Positions 5,638 through 14,365 of a stretch of DNA of 30,183 nucleotides are shown piece after piece; within the stretch, counting starts at the first letter, position 1; every line of letters starts with the position of its first letter. Location of the stretch: NCBI GenBank assembly GCA_900770345.1, contig CAAGKF010000127.1:1-30183 (forward strand), given 5' to 3'. Source of the DNA: Lachnospiraceae bacterium. Its GTDB lineage: Bacteria > Bacillota > Clostridia > Lachnospirales > Lachnospiraceae. The translations under genes were made by a program, and so were the position numbers. The notes below the pieces were generated by a model, which had not been told where the DNA came from, did not search any database, and worked only from the letters and a program-made list of their open reading frames with translations.

Positions 5638-6366
5638 ATGAGAAAAAATAATACGGCAATAATATTCGGCAGCCTGTTTTTTTCCTGCAGCGTGCTGGCC
5701 GGAGCCGGTACGCTGGCCCCCACCGTGGTGCCAATGGTGAACGGTGGTCAGGCCAGTATTGCCATCAGCAATACCAGCCCGAATCTGTTTACCGTTCCCG
5801 GTGACCGGATTATCGCCGTGAACAGTCTGGATGGTGCCCTGACCAATAATGAGCAGACCGCCTCCGGCGGTGTGGTGGTGGCCACCGTCAACAAAAAGCC
5901 CTTTACGTTCATTCTGGAAACAGAACGTGGTCTTAACCTTTCCATTCAGGCCGTTCCCCGTGAAGGCGCGGGGCGTACCATTCAGCTGGTCAGTGACCTG
6001 CGCGGAACCGGAGAAGAAGCCGGTGCGTGGGAAACGTCCACGCCTTACGAATCCCTGCTTGTGACCATCAGCCAGGCCGTTCGTGGCGGAAAATTACCCG
6101 CAGGCTGGTATCAGGTCCCGGTGACAAAGGAAACCCAGCAGGCCCCGGCGGGGCTGTCTTCAGTGGCGGATGCCGTATGGACGGGGAATCACCTGAAGAT
6201 GGTCCGCTTTGCCGTGGAAAATAAAACGCAGTCTGCCCTGAATATCCGGGAAAGTGACTTCTGGCAGCCGGGAACCCGTGCCGTGATGTTCAGCCAGCCT
6301 GCCAGTCAGTTACTGGCAGGTGCGCGCATGGATGTGTATGTCATCCGTGACGGGGAGGGCAACTGA
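5638..6366 (+). CDS. traK: TraK, secretin-like outer-membrane core protein, 242 aa
   Basis: VirB9-like protein forming the outer-membrane core complex with TraV and TraB. The 242-aa length equals F TraK. A signal peptide of about 21 residues ends near CSVLAGAG; the mature protein is beta-rich (GGQASIAISNTSPNLF, VPGDRIIAVN). The ATG at 5638 has only a weak upstream GGGGAAA, fitting coupling to traE, which normally overlaps it. The stop shares one base with the traB start. Confidence 0.95.
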   Translation: MRKNNTAIIFGSLFFSCSVLAGAGTLAPTVVPMVNGGQASIAISNTSPNLFTVPGDRIIAVNSLDGALTNNEQTASGGVVVATVNKKPFTFILETERGLNLSIQAVPREGAGRTIQLVSDLRGTGEEAGAWETSTPYESLLVTISQAVRGGKLPAGWYQVPVTKETQQAPAGLSSVADAVWTGNHLKMVRFAVENKTQSALNIRESDFWQPGTRAVMFSQPASQLLAGARMDVYVIRDGEGN

Positions 6367-7820
6367 TGGCCAGTATCAATACCATTGTGAAACGCAAGCA
6401 GTACCTGTGGCTGGGGATTGTGGTTGTTGGTGCAGCCTCCGCGATTGGTGGGGCACTGTATCTGTCTGATGTGGACATGTCCGGTAACGGTGAAACCGTG
6501 GCTGAACAGGAGCCTGTGCCGGATATGACCGGTGTGGTGGATACGACCTTTGATGACAAAGTGCGTCAGCATGCCACCACAGAGATGCAGGTGACGGCAG
6601 CGCAGATGCAGAAGCAGTATGAGGAAATCCGTCGCGAGCTGGATGTTCTGAACAAACAGCGCGGTGATGACCAGCGTCGTATTGAAAAGCTGGGACAGGA
6701 CAATGCTGCCCTGGCAGAGCAGGTGAAAGCCCTGGGTGCAAATCCTGTCACCGCGACCGGTGAGCCTGTACCGCAGACGCCAGCCTCACCGCCCGGGCCG
6801 GAGGGCGAACCACAGCCAGGAAACACACCCGTATCTTTCCCTCCGCAGGGCACCGGTGCTGTTCCACCGCCGACGGCGTTTTATCCGGGGAACGCCACGA
6901 CACCGCCTCCGCAGGTGACATACCAGTCTGTGCCGGTACCGAACCGTATTCAGCGTAAAACGTTCAGCTATGACGCTGACAGAAAGAAAGGCCCCTCCCT
7001 GCCGTATATCCCGTCCGGGAGCTTTGCAAAATCCGTCCTGATTGAGGGGGCAGATGCCAATGCGTCTGTCACCGGTAATGAATCCACTGTGCCGATGCAG
7101 CTGCGTATCACCGGCCTGGTGGAAATGCCGAACAGCAAAACGTATGACGCCACGGGATGTTTTGTGGGTCTGGAAGCCTGGGGGGATGTGTCCAGTGAGC
7201 GTGCCATTGTACGCACCCGCAATATCAGCTGCCTGAAGGACGGCAAAACCATTGATATGCCGATTAAGGGGCATGTCAGCTTCCGGGGTAAAAACGGTAT
7301 CAAGGGCGAAGTGGTGATGCGTAACGGCAAAATCCTCGGCTGGGCATGGGGCGCGGGATTTGTTGATGGTATCGGTCAGGGAATGGAGCGTGCCTCCCAG
7401 CCGGCTGTCGGGCTGGGGGCTACTGCCGCTTACGGGGCCGGCGATGTCCTGAAAATGGGTATCGGCGGCGGTGCATCGAAAGCGGCACAGACGCTCAGTG
7501 ACTACTACATCAAACGTGCTGAGCAGTATCACCCGGTGATACCGATTGGTGCGGGCAATGAAGTGACGGTGGTGTTCCAGGATGGCTTCCAGCTGAAAAC
7601 CGTGGAAGAGATGGCGCTGGAGCAGTCACAGAGCCAGGCAGAGGAGGGGAACGCTGAAAGCCCGGTGCCGAATCCGCCCACGGCAGAAAGCCACCTGAAC
7701 GGTTTTAACACCGACCAGATGCTGAAACAGCTGGGCAACCTGAATCCGCAGCAGTTTATGTCCGGAGACAAGAACCCGCTGGGCGGGGATGCCGGCAAGG
7801 AGGGCGGAAATGGCGGGTGA
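6366..7820 (+). CDS. traB: TraB, VirB10-like envelope-spanning scaffold, 484 aa
   Basis: TraB links inner and outer membranes in the core complex. One membrane segment near residues 13-34 follows a short cytoplasmic N-terminus. A coiled-coil stretch comes next at about 70-125 (MQKQYEEIRRELDVLNKQR), then a Pro-rich periplasmic spacer at about 130-195. The VirB10-type C-terminal domain begins around SYDADRKKGPSLPYIPSGSF and includes GCFVGLEAWGD and the Gly-rich LGATAAYGAGD. Its length is close to F TraB (475 aa). It overlaps traK by one base and traP by a few bases. Confidence 0.95.
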   Translation: MASINTIVKRKQYLWLGIVVVGAASAIGGALYLSDVDMSGNGETVAEQEPVPDMTGVVDTTFDDKVRQHATTEMQVTAAQMQKQYEEIRRELDVLNKQRGDDQRRIEKLGQDNAALAEQVKALGANPVTATGEPVPQTPASPPGPEGEPQPGNTPVSFPPQGTGAVPPPTAFYPGNATTPPPQVTYQSVPVPNRIQRKTFSYDADRKKGPSLPYIPSGSFAKSVLIEGADANASVTGNESTVPMQLRITGLVEMPNSKTYDATGCFVGLEAWGDVSSERAIVRTRNISCLKDGKTIDMPIKGHVSFRGKNGIKGEVVMRNGKILGWAWGAGFVDGIGQGMERASQPAVGLGATAAYGAGDVLKMGIGGGASKAAQTLSDYYIKRAEQYHPVIPIGAGNEVTVVFQDGFQLKTVEEMALEQSQSQAEEGNAESPVPNPPTAESHLNGFNTDQMLKQLGNLNPQQFMSGDKNPLGGDAGKEGGNGG

Positions 7821-8376
7821 TGCACTGACATTCCGTGTGGCGTTTGTCGTTCGCTGGCTGCTGTGGGTCGTCAGATTTGTGGTTATCTGGCCGCTGGCGA
7901 CAATGGCCCTGATGGCTCTGTTTGTTTTATGGAAGGACAACACCACGCCGGGGAAATTACTGGTTAAGGAGATTAACTTCGTAAGACAAACAGCACCTGC
8001 CGGACAGTTCCCGGTCAGTGAATGCTGGTTTTCTTCCTCTGATTCTTCAGGCAGATCAGAAATACAGGATATCTGCCATTACCGCGCGGCTGATGCTGCA
8101 GATTATGTCAGGGAGACTGACCGGTCACTGATGCAACTGGTCACCGCATTCTGGGCAACGCTGGCACTTATGTATATGTCGTTTGCGGCAGGCACCGGGA
8201 AATATCCGGTGCGACCCGGAAAAATGAAATGTATCCGGGTGGTAACCGCAGATGAACATCTGAAGGAAGTTTATACGGAAGACGCTTCCCTGCCGGGAAA
8301 AATCAGGAAATGCCCTGTTTATCTTCCTGATGACAGAACAAACAGAAACAACGGAGATAAAAATGAACATGCGTAA
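7810..8376 (+). CDS. traP: TraP, accessory transfer membrane protein, 188 aa
   Basis: In F, TraP is a non-essential inner-membrane protein thought to associate with TraB. I chose the ATG at 7810 because AAGGAGGG lies 5-7 bases before it. An in-frame ATG at 7789 would add 7 residues (195 aa, close to the usual length) but has no clear ribosome binding site. Hydrophobic segments lie at about residues 10-42 and 112-128. It overlaps the end of traB and, by 14 bases, the start of trbD. Confidence 0.88.
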   Translation: MAGDALTFRVAFVVRWLLWVVRFVVIWPLATMALMALFVLWKDNTTPGKLLVKEINFVRQTAPAGQFPVSECWFSSSDSSGRSEIQDICHYRAADAADYVRETDRSLMQLVTAFWATLALMYMSFAAGTGKYPVRPGKMKCIRVVTADEHLKEVYTEDASLPGKIRKCPVYLPDDRTNRNNGDKNEHA

Positions 8377-8680
8377 TATTAATGTTATTACAGCCCTCTC
8401 TGTGCCGGGTAAAACCGTGTCAGATGATTTTATGCATGCTGTTCTCAGTAACTGCGCCACAAGAATCGTACTTCCTGCACTGAAGGAATTCGGTTCTGAA
8501 TCATTGCCGCACAATTTTAATATGGCAGCTGTCGGTGTGATGAAGAAGGGTATGTCGATGAGCTTATTTTCTTCTCCGGGAAATACAGTAGTCTTCGGAC
8601 AACCCTGTGCAGGGAAAACAAATCTGACAGCAGAGTTAATTTCTGCTGTTGTGGAGAATAATAAAAAAGGAGAAGGGTAA
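8363..8680 (+). CDS. trbD: TrbD-like small protein with a P-loop motif, 105 aa
   Basis: The ATG at 8363 has GGAG 7 bases upstream and overlaps the traP stop; an in-frame ATG at 8330 (116 aa) has no such site. The product is soluble-looking. Near its C-terminus GQPCAGKT fits the Walker A consensus (GxxxxGKT), followed by only about 20 residues, with no Walker B partner. It lies between traP and traV, where F has trbD and trbG. I name it by position; no role in transfer is established for TrbD. The stop overlaps traV (TAATG). Confidence 0.65.
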   Translation: MNMRNINVITALSVPGKTVSDDFMHAVLSNCATRIVLPALKEFGSESLPHNFNMAAVGVMKKGMSMSLFSSPGNTVVFGQPCAGKTNLTAELISAVVENNKKGEG

Positions 8681-9195
8681 TGAAAAAGATTTCTTTATTT
8701 ATTCCTCTGCTGGGGACGTTATTACTTTCTGGCTGTGCCGGAACTAATACGGAATTTGAGTGTAACGCCACCACATCAGATACCTGTATGACGATGGAGC
8801 AGGCCAATGAGAAGGCCAAAAAACTGGAGCAGTCCTCAGAAGCAAAGCCGGTTGCGGCATCACTGCCGCGCCTGGCTGAAGGGAACTTCCGGACAATGCC
8901 GGTGCAGACCGTCACCGCGACCACTCCGTCCGGCAGCAGACCTGCGGTGACAGCACATCCGGAGCAGAAACTGCTGGCACCTCGCCCGCTGTTTACCGCT
9001 GCCCGGGAAGTGAAAACGGTTGTTCCGGTCAGTTCAGTTACGCCGGTAACACCTCCTCGTCCGCTAAGAACGGGTGAGCAGACGGCAGCATTATGGATAG
9101 CGCCTTATATTGATAACCAGGATGTTTATCATCAGCCATCCAGCGTGTTTTTTGTTATTAAACCGTCTGCGTGGGGAAAACCACGTATTAATTAA
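8680..9195 (+). CDS. traV: TraV, outer-membrane lipoprotein of the T4SS core, 171 aa
   Basis: VirB7-like lipoprotein that anchors TraK and TraB at the outer membrane. The lipobox LLSGC places the acylated Cys at residue 19; Cys28 and Cys36 follow in the mature N-terminus. The middle is Pro/Thr/Val-rich and probably extended. The 171-aa length equals F TraV. The start overlaps the trbD stop and has AGGAGAAGGGTA upstream. A 134-base gap follows before traR. Confidence 0.95.
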   Translation: MKKISLFIPLLGTLLLSGCAGTNTEFECNATTSDTCMTMEQANEKAKKLEQSSEAKPVAASLPRLAEGNFRTMPVQTVTATTPSGSRPAVTAHPEQKLLAPRPLFTAAREVKTVVPVSSVTPVTPPRPLRTGEQTAALWIAPYIDNQDVYHQPSSVFFVIKPSAWGKPRIN

Positions 9196-9329
9196 CTGGC
9201 CCTGAAGTTGTATATCAGCCGGCAATGCCGGCGGGCTTCCTGTATTCAAAATCTGCCTGTAAAACGAGTGCCCTGTGCGTGAAAAGGGATGGGCGGTAGC
9301 GTGTCAGAACATGTCGGGAGGAATATTCC
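9196..9329. other. Short gap with hairpin between traV and traR
   Basis: A perfect GCCGGC/GCCGGC stem with an AAT loop lies at 9218-9232. No T-run follows, so it is not a clear terminator. It could be an mRNA processing or stability element that separates the traV and traR parts of the operon transcript. No gene is seen. Confidence 0.4.
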
Positions 9330-9551
9330 GTGAGTGATGAAGCCGATGAAGCATATTCAGTGACAGAACAACTGACCATGACAGGAATAAACCGGATACG
9401 CCAGAAAATAAATGCTCATGGTATTCCTGTTTATCTCTGTGAAGCATGCGGAAATCCTATTCCGGAAGCCCGGCGGAAAATATTTCCCGGTGTGACGTTG
9501 TGCGTTGAATGTCAGGCGTATCAGGAAAGACAGAGAAAACATTATGCATAA
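9330..9551 (+). CDS. traR: TraR, DksA-like RNA polymerase regulator, 73 aa
   Basis: TraR binds in the secondary channel of host RNA polymerase and mimics combined DksA/ppGpp action, shifting host promoters. It matches F TraR (73 aa) by eye. An N-terminal helix carrying acidic residues (MSDEADEAYS) is followed by the four-Cys zinc finger (Cys37, Cys40, Cys58, Cys61: CEACG...CVEC). The start is GTG at 9330 with GGGAGGAAT upstream. Confidence 0.96.
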   Translation: MSDEADEAYSVTEQLTMTGINRIRQKINAHGIPVYLCEACGNPIPEARRKIFPGVTLCVECQAYQERQRKHYA

Positions 9552-9648
9552 GTCAGTCGCAGAACATAGTGATTTAATTCCGGATGAACATGAGTGGATA
9601 TTCAGAAAACAGAAATCTTTGTATATGCGCCGGGAAATGGCGCGTTAA
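9544..9648 (+). CDS. Possible 34-aa ORF overlapping the end of traR
   Basis: The ATG at 9544 lies inside the last codons of traR (8-base overlap) and the frame runs to TAA 9646-9648. The peptide is highly charged (EHSDLIPDEHEWIFRKQ, then YMRREMAR). The overlap is typical of translational coupling, but there is no separate strong ribosome binding site and I know no named homologue. It fills most of the traR-traC gap. It could equally be a chance frame. Confidence 0.35.
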   Translation: MHKSVAEHSDLIPDEHEWIFRKQKSLYMRREMAR

Positions 9649-9710
9649 TTACAGGTATTCCCTTCATGGCTACCGCATTTCTCGCTTTATTTTTCAACTA
9701 AGGAATTCAT

Positions 9711-12338
9711 GTGAATAACCCACTTGAGGCCGTCACTCAGGCGGTTAACTCCCTCGTCACAGCACTGAAACTGCCTGACGAATCCGCAAAGGCCAATGAA
9801 GTTCTGGGCGAAATGAGCTTCCCGCAGTTCAGCCGTCTGCTGCCGTACCGTGATTACAACCAGGAATCCGGTCTGTTCATGAATGACACCACGATGGGCT
9901 TTATGCTGGAAGCCATCCCCATCAATGGGGCGAATGAGTCCATTGTGGAGGCCCTCGATCACATGCTGCGCACCAAACTGCCGCGCGGTATTCCGTTGTG
10001 TATCCATCTGATGTCCAGTCAGCTGGTTGGTGACAGGATTGAATACGGGCTGCGTGAGTTCTCCTGGTCAGGTGAACAGGCTGAACGGTTTAACGCCATT
10101 ACCCGGGCCTATTATATGAAAGCGGCAGCGACACAGTTTCCGCTGCCGGAGGGGATGAATCTGCCCCTGACCCTGCGCCATTACCGGGTGTTTATCTCGT
10201 ACTGTTCTCCTTCGAAGAAAAAAAGCCGGGCCGACATTCTGGAAATGGAAAACCTGGTGAAAATCATCCGGGCGTCGTTACAGGGGGCCAGTATCACCAC
10301 ACAGACGGTGGATGCACAGGCCTTTATCGATATTGTCGGGGAGATGATTAACCATAACCCGGACTCCCTGTACCCGAAAAGACGTCAGCTGGACCCGTAT
10401 TCTGATCTGAATTATCAGTGTGTGGAGGACAGTTTTGATCTGAAAGTCCGGGCTGATTACCTGACGCTGGGCCTGCGTGAGAACGGCAGGAACAGCACGG
10501 CCCGCATCCTGAATTTCCATCTGGCCCGTAACCCGGAAATCGCCTTCCTGTGGAACATGGCTGACAACTACAGCAACCTGCTGAACCCGGAACTGTCCAT
10601 CTCCTGTCCGTTCATCCTGACGCTGACTCTGGTGGTGGAAGACCAGGTGAAAACCCACAGCGAAGCCAACCTGAAGTACATGGACCTGGAGAAAAAGTCG
10701 AAGACCTCCTATGCCAAATGGTTTCCGTCCGTGGAGAAAGAGGCGAAGGAGTGGGGGGAACTGCGTCAGCGGCTGGGCTCCGGTCAGTCCTCCGTGGTGT
10801 CCTACTTCCTCAACATCACAGCCTTCTGCAAGGACAATAATGAAACGGCACTGGAAGTGGAGCAGGACATCCTGAACAGCTTCCGTAAAAACGGTTTTGA
10901 GCTGATTTCACCGCGCTTTAACCACATGCGCAATTTCCTGACCTGTCTGCCCTTTATGGCCGGGAAAGGGTTGTTTAAACAGCTGAAAGAGGCCGGAGTG
11001 GTACAGCGCGCAGAGAGCTTTAATGTGGCCAACCTGATGCCGTTAGTGGCGGATAACCCCCTGACACCGGCAGGTCTGCTGGCACCCACCTACCGTAACC
11101 AGCTGGCGTTTATCGATATTTTCTTCCGGGGGATGAATAACACCAACTACAACATGGCGGTCTGTGGCACCTCCGGGGCCGGTAAAACCGGGCTGATACA
11201 GCCACTTATCCGCAGCGTGCTGGACTCCGGGGGCTTTGCCGTGGTGTTCGACATGGGGGATGGCTACAAGTCCCTGTGTGAGAACATGGGGGGCGTATAT
11301 CTGGACGGTGAAACCCTGCGCTTTAATCCGTTTGCGAACATCACCGATATTGACCAGTCAGCGGAGCGTGTCCGTGACCAGTTGTCAGTGATGGCCAGCC
11401 CCAACGGTAACCTGGATGAAGTGCATGAAGGTCTGCTGCTGCAGGCGGTCAGGGCATCATGGCTGGCCAAAGAGAACAGAGCACGTATTGATGACGTGGT
11501 GGATTTCCTGAAAAACGCCAGTGACAGCGAGCAGTATGCCGAGTCACCGACTATCCGCAGCCGTCTGGACGAAATGATTGTGCTGCTTGACCAGTACACT
11601 GCCAACGGCACTTACGGCCAGTATTTTAACTCTGATGAGCCGTCCCTGCGGGATGACGCCAGAATGGTGGTGCTGGAGCTGGGCGGACTGGAAGACCGTC
11701 CGTCACTGCTGGTTGCGGTGATGTTCTCCCTGATTATCTACATCGAGAACAGGATGTACCGCACGCCGCGTAACCTCAAGAAACTGAACGTTATTGATGA
11801 AGGCTGGCGTCTGCTGGACTTCAAAAATCACAAGGTCGGTGAGTTTATTGAGAAAGGTTACCGTACCGCCCGTCGTCATACCGGTGCCTATATCACCATC
11901 ACACAGAACATCGTCGACTTTGACTCTGACAAGGCGTCCAGTGCTGCCCGTGCGGCATGGGGTAACTCCTCCTACAAAATTATCCTCAAACAGAGTGCGA
12001 AGGAGTTCGCGAAATACAACCAGCTGTATCCGGACCAGTTCCTGCCACTGCAGCGTGACATGATTGGCAAGTTTGGCGCGGCCAAAGACCAGTGGTTCAG
12101 TTCCTTCCTGCTGCAGGTGGAAAACCATTCCTCCTGGCACCGTCTGTTTGTGGACCCGTTAAGCCGTGCCATGTACAGCTCTGACGGCCCGGATTTTGAG
12201 TTTGTGCAGCAGAAACGTAAGGAGGGGCTGAGCATTCATGAGGCGGTGTGGCAGCTGGCGTGGAAGAAGTCAGGGCCGGAGATGGCTTCGCTGGAAGCCT
12301 GGCTGGAAGAACATGAGAAATACAGGAGTGTTGCATGA
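9711..12338 (+). CDS. traC: TraC, VirB4-like T4SS ATPase, 875 aa
   Basis: Cytoplasmic ATPase that associates with the inner-membrane part of the channel and energises pilus assembly. The 875-aa length equals F TraC. The start is GTG at 9711 after AAGGAATTCAT (an ATG two bases earlier is out of frame). The Walker A motif GTSGAGKT is at about residues 486-493, the Walker B-type LNVIDEG at about 691-697, and a downstream ITQNIVDF sensor-like segment follows. The N-terminal half is the TraC-specific/CagE-like domain. The stop overlaps trbI (ATGA). Confidence 0.97.
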   Translation: MNNPLEAVTQAVNSLVTALKLPDESAKANEVLGEMSFPQFSRLLPYRDYNQESGLFMNDTTMGFMLEAIPINGANESIVEALDHMLRTKLPRGIPLCIHLMSSQLVGDRIEYGLREFSWSGEQAERFNAITRAYYMKAAATQFPLPEGMNLPLTLRHYRVFISYCSPSKKKSRADILEMENLVKIIRASLQGASITTQTVDAQAFIDIVGEMINHNPDSLYPKRRQLDPYSDLNYQCVEDSFDLKVRADYLTLGLRENGRNSTARILNFHLARNPEIAFLWNMADNYSNLLNPELSISCPFILTLTLVVEDQVKTHSEANLKYMDLEKKSKTSYAKWFPSVEKEAKEWGELRQRLGSGQSSVVSYFLNITAFCKDNNETALEVEQDILNSFRKNGFELISPRFNHMRNFLTCLPFMAGKGLFKQLKEAGVVQRAESFNVANLMPLVADNPLTPAGLLAPTYRNQLAFIDIFFRGMNNTNYNMAVCGTSGAGKTGLIQPLIRSVLDSGGFAVVFDMGDGYKSLCENMGGVYLDGETLRFNPFANITDIDQSAERVRDQLSVMASPNGNLDEVHEGLLLQAVRASWLAKENRARIDDVVDFLKNASDSEQYAESPTIRSRLDEMIVLLDQYTANGTYGQYFNSDEPSLRDDARMVVLELGGLEDRPSLLVAVMFSLIIYIENRMYRTPRNLKKLNVIDEGWRLLDFKNHKVGEFIEKGYRTARRHTGAYITITQNIVDFDSDKASSAARAAWGNSSYKIILKQSAKEFAKYNQLYPDQFLPLQRDMIGKFGAAKDQWFSSFLLQVENHSSWHRLFVDPLSRAMYSSDGPDFEFVQQKRKEGLSIHEAVWQLAWKKSGPEMASLEAWLEEHEKYRSVA

Positions 12339-12721
12339 CCACAACGCAAAAAACGACTGATGTTACAGCCCGTCAACGCAGCCACTGGTGGTGGACGGTG
12401 CCGGGATGCCTGGCAATGGTGTTACTGAACGCAGCCGTCAGTTACGCCATTGTCAGACTGAACACGCCGGTAACCGTCGCCTTCAACATGAAACAGACAG
12501 TGGATGCGTTTTTTGACAGCGCCAGCCAGAAAAAACTGTCAGAAGTGCAGTCGAAGGCGCTGGCTGACCGTTTTAACGCGGCACTGGAGGCCAGTCTGCA
12601 GACGTGGCAGCAGAAGCACCACGCTGTCATTCTGGTGTCGCCTGCCGTGGTACAGGGGGCACCGGATATCACCCGTGAAATCCAGCAGGATATTGCCCGG
12701 CGAATGAGGGCGGAACCATGA
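12335..12721 (+). CDS. trbI: TrbI, inner-membrane pilus protein, 128 aa
   Basis: In F, TrbI is a non-essential inner-membrane protein affecting pilus retraction or length. The 128-aa length equals F TrbI. After about 17 hydrophilic residues there is one membrane segment (WWTVPGCLAMVLLNAAVSYAIV), then a helical periplasmic domain. It overlaps traC and traW by four bases each, so the three are translationally coupled. Confidence 0.93.
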   Translation: MTTTQKTTDVTARQRSHWWWTVPGCLAMVLLNAAVSYAIVRLNTPVTVAFNMKQTVDAFFDSASQKKLSEVQSKALADRFNAALEASLQTWQQKHHAVILVSPAVVQGAPDITREIQQDIARRMRAEP

Positions 12722-13350
12722 AATGCCGGGGGCTGATTGCCCTGCTGATATGGGGGCAGAGTGTGGCCGCCGCCGATCTTGGCACCTGGGGTGATCTGTG
12801 GCCGGTAAAGGAGCAGGACATGCTGACGGTGATCATGCAGCGCCTGACGGCACTGGAGCAGTCCGGTGAGATGGGCCGGAAAATGGATGCGTTTAAGGAG
12901 CGGGTGATCCGCAACAGTCTGCGGCCCCCTGCCGTGCCCGGTATCGGACGCACGGAGAAATACAGCAGCCGGTTGTTTGACCCGTCCGTCAGACTGGCTG
13001 CGGATATCCGGGATAACGAAGGGCGGGTGTTTGCCCGCCAGGGTGAGGTGATGAACCCTCTGCAGTATGTGCCTTTCAACCAGACGCTGTATTTCATCAA
13101 CGGCGATGATCCGGCGCAGGTGGCCTGGATGAAACGTCAGACACCTCCCACACTGGAGAGCAAAATTATCCTCGTGCAGGGCAGCATTCCGGAGATGCAG
13201 AAGTCTCTGGACAGCCGGATTTACTTTGACCAGAACGGTGCGCTCTGCCAGCGTCTTGGCATTGATCAGGTTCCGGCACGGGTGAGCGCTGTCAGTGGCG
13301 ATCGTTTCCTGAAGGTGGAGTTTATTCCGGTCGGGGAGGGAGGGAAATGA
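12718..13350 (+). CDS. traW: TraW, periplasmic T4SS/pilus assembly protein, 210 aa
   Basis: Periplasmic protein specific to F-type systems and needed for pilus assembly; it interacts with TrbC, to which it is related. The 210-aa length equals F TraW. A signal peptide (MKCRGLIALLIWGQSVAAA) is followed by DLGTWGDLWPV, typical of TraW. The C-terminal part has a thioredoxin-like layout (ILVQGSIPEMQKSLDSRIYFDQNG, then QVPARVSAV) without a redox CXXC. It overlaps traU by four bases. Confidence 0.95.
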   Translation: MKCRGLIALLIWGQSVAAADLGTWGDLWPVKEQDMLTVIMQRLTALEQSGEMGRKMDAFKERVIRNSLRPPAVPGIGRTEKYSSRLFDPSVRLAADIRDNEGRVFARQGEVMNPLQYVPFNQTLYFINGDDPAQVAWMKRQTPPTLESKIILVQGSIPEMQKSLDSRIYFDQNGALCQRLGIDQVPARVSAVSGDRFLKVEFIPVGEGGK

Positions 13351-14339
13351 AACGGTGTATGTGGTTGTGTGTGGTTTGGCTGCTGACTGGTCATGTTCCC
13401 GCAGCGTCAGCGGACGCTGCCTGTGAAGGGCGGTTTGTTAACCCGATCACGGATATCTGCTGGAACTGCATTTTTCCACTGTCGCTGGGCAGCACAAAAG
13501 TGAGTCAGGGGAAGGTGCCGGATACGGCAAACCCGTCAATGCCGATCCAGTTCTGCCCGGCGCCTCCCCCTGTTTTTAAACGTATCGGGCTGGCTATTGG
13601 TTACTGGGAGCCGATGGCACTGACGGATGTCACCCGCTCACCGGGATGCATGGTTAATCTGGGGTTCAGTCTGCCGGAATTCGGGAAAACGGCACAGGGT
13701 ACGGCTAAAAAAGAAGATAAACAGGTGAACGGGGCGTTCTATCACGTTCACTGGTACAAATACCCGCTGACGTACTGGCTGAACATCATCACGTCGTTGG
13801 GGTGCCTGGAAGGCGGAGACCTGGATATTGCCTATCTGTCAGAAATTGACCCTACCTGGACGGACAGCAGCCTGACCACCATCCTCAATCCGGAGGCGGT
13901 CATTTTTGCAAATCCGATAGCACAGGGAGCCTGTGCGGCGGATGCCATTGCCAGTGCCTTTAACAAGCCGCTGGATATCCTGTTCTGGTGTGCCGGTTCG
14001 CAGGGCAGCATGTACCCCTTCAACGGCTGGGTGAGCAATGAATCCAGCCCGCTACAGTCCTCCCTGCTGGTCAGTGAGCGGATGGCGTTCAAACTACACC
14101 GTCAGGGCATGATTATGGAAACCATAGGGAAAAATAACGCCGTCTGTAATGAATATCCGTCCCCAATCCTGCCCAAAGAACGCTGGCGTTATCAGATGGT
14201 GAATATGTATCCGGACAGCGGACAGTGCCATCCGTTCGGGCGCAGTGTGATGCGCTGGGAGACGGGAAAAAATCCGCCCAACACAAAGAAAAACTTCGGC
14301 TACCTGATGTGGCGTAAACGTAACTGTGTATTCCTGTAA
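13347..14339 (+). CDS. traU: TraU, periplasmic DNA-transfer/mating protein, 330 aa
   Basis: Periplasmic F-specific T4SS protein, needed more for DNA transfer than for pilus formation. The 330-aa length equals F TraU. A signal peptide ends near AASA. The protein is Cys-rich (CEGRF, ICWNCIF, then GCMVNLGF, GCLEGGD, GACAADA, NAVCNEY, GQCHPFGRS and a terminal RKRNCVFL), consistent with disulfide-dependent folding helped by TrbB. In F, trbC follows directly; here two extra genes intervene. Confidence 0.96.
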   Translation: MKRCMWLCVVWLLTGHVPAASADAACEGRFVNPITDICWNCIFPLSLGSTKVSQGKVPDTANPSMPIQFCPAPPPVFKRIGLAIGYWEPMALTDVTRSPGCMVNLGFSLPEFGKTAQGTAKKEDKQVNGAFYHVHWYKYPLTYWLNIITSLGCLEGGDLDIAYLSEIDPTWTDSSLTTILNPEAVIFANPIAQGACAADAIASAFNKPLDILFWCAGSQGSMYPFNGWVSNESSPLQSSLLVSERMAFKLHRQGMIMETIGKNNAVCNEYPSPILPKERWRYQMVNMYPDSGQCHPFGRSVMRWETGKNPPNTKKNFGYLMWRKRNCVFL

Positions 14340-14365
14340 CTTAAACAAAAAGAGGAATATTTTAA

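Noticed and set aside
5358..5723. A 121-aa minus-strand open frame across the traE-traK junction
   Set aside because: Shadow of two real genes, no start signals, no known counterpart.
6786..7532. A 248-aa minus-strand open frame opposite traB
   Set aside because: No ribosome binding site or family features; traB on the plus strand is certain and explains the coding bias.
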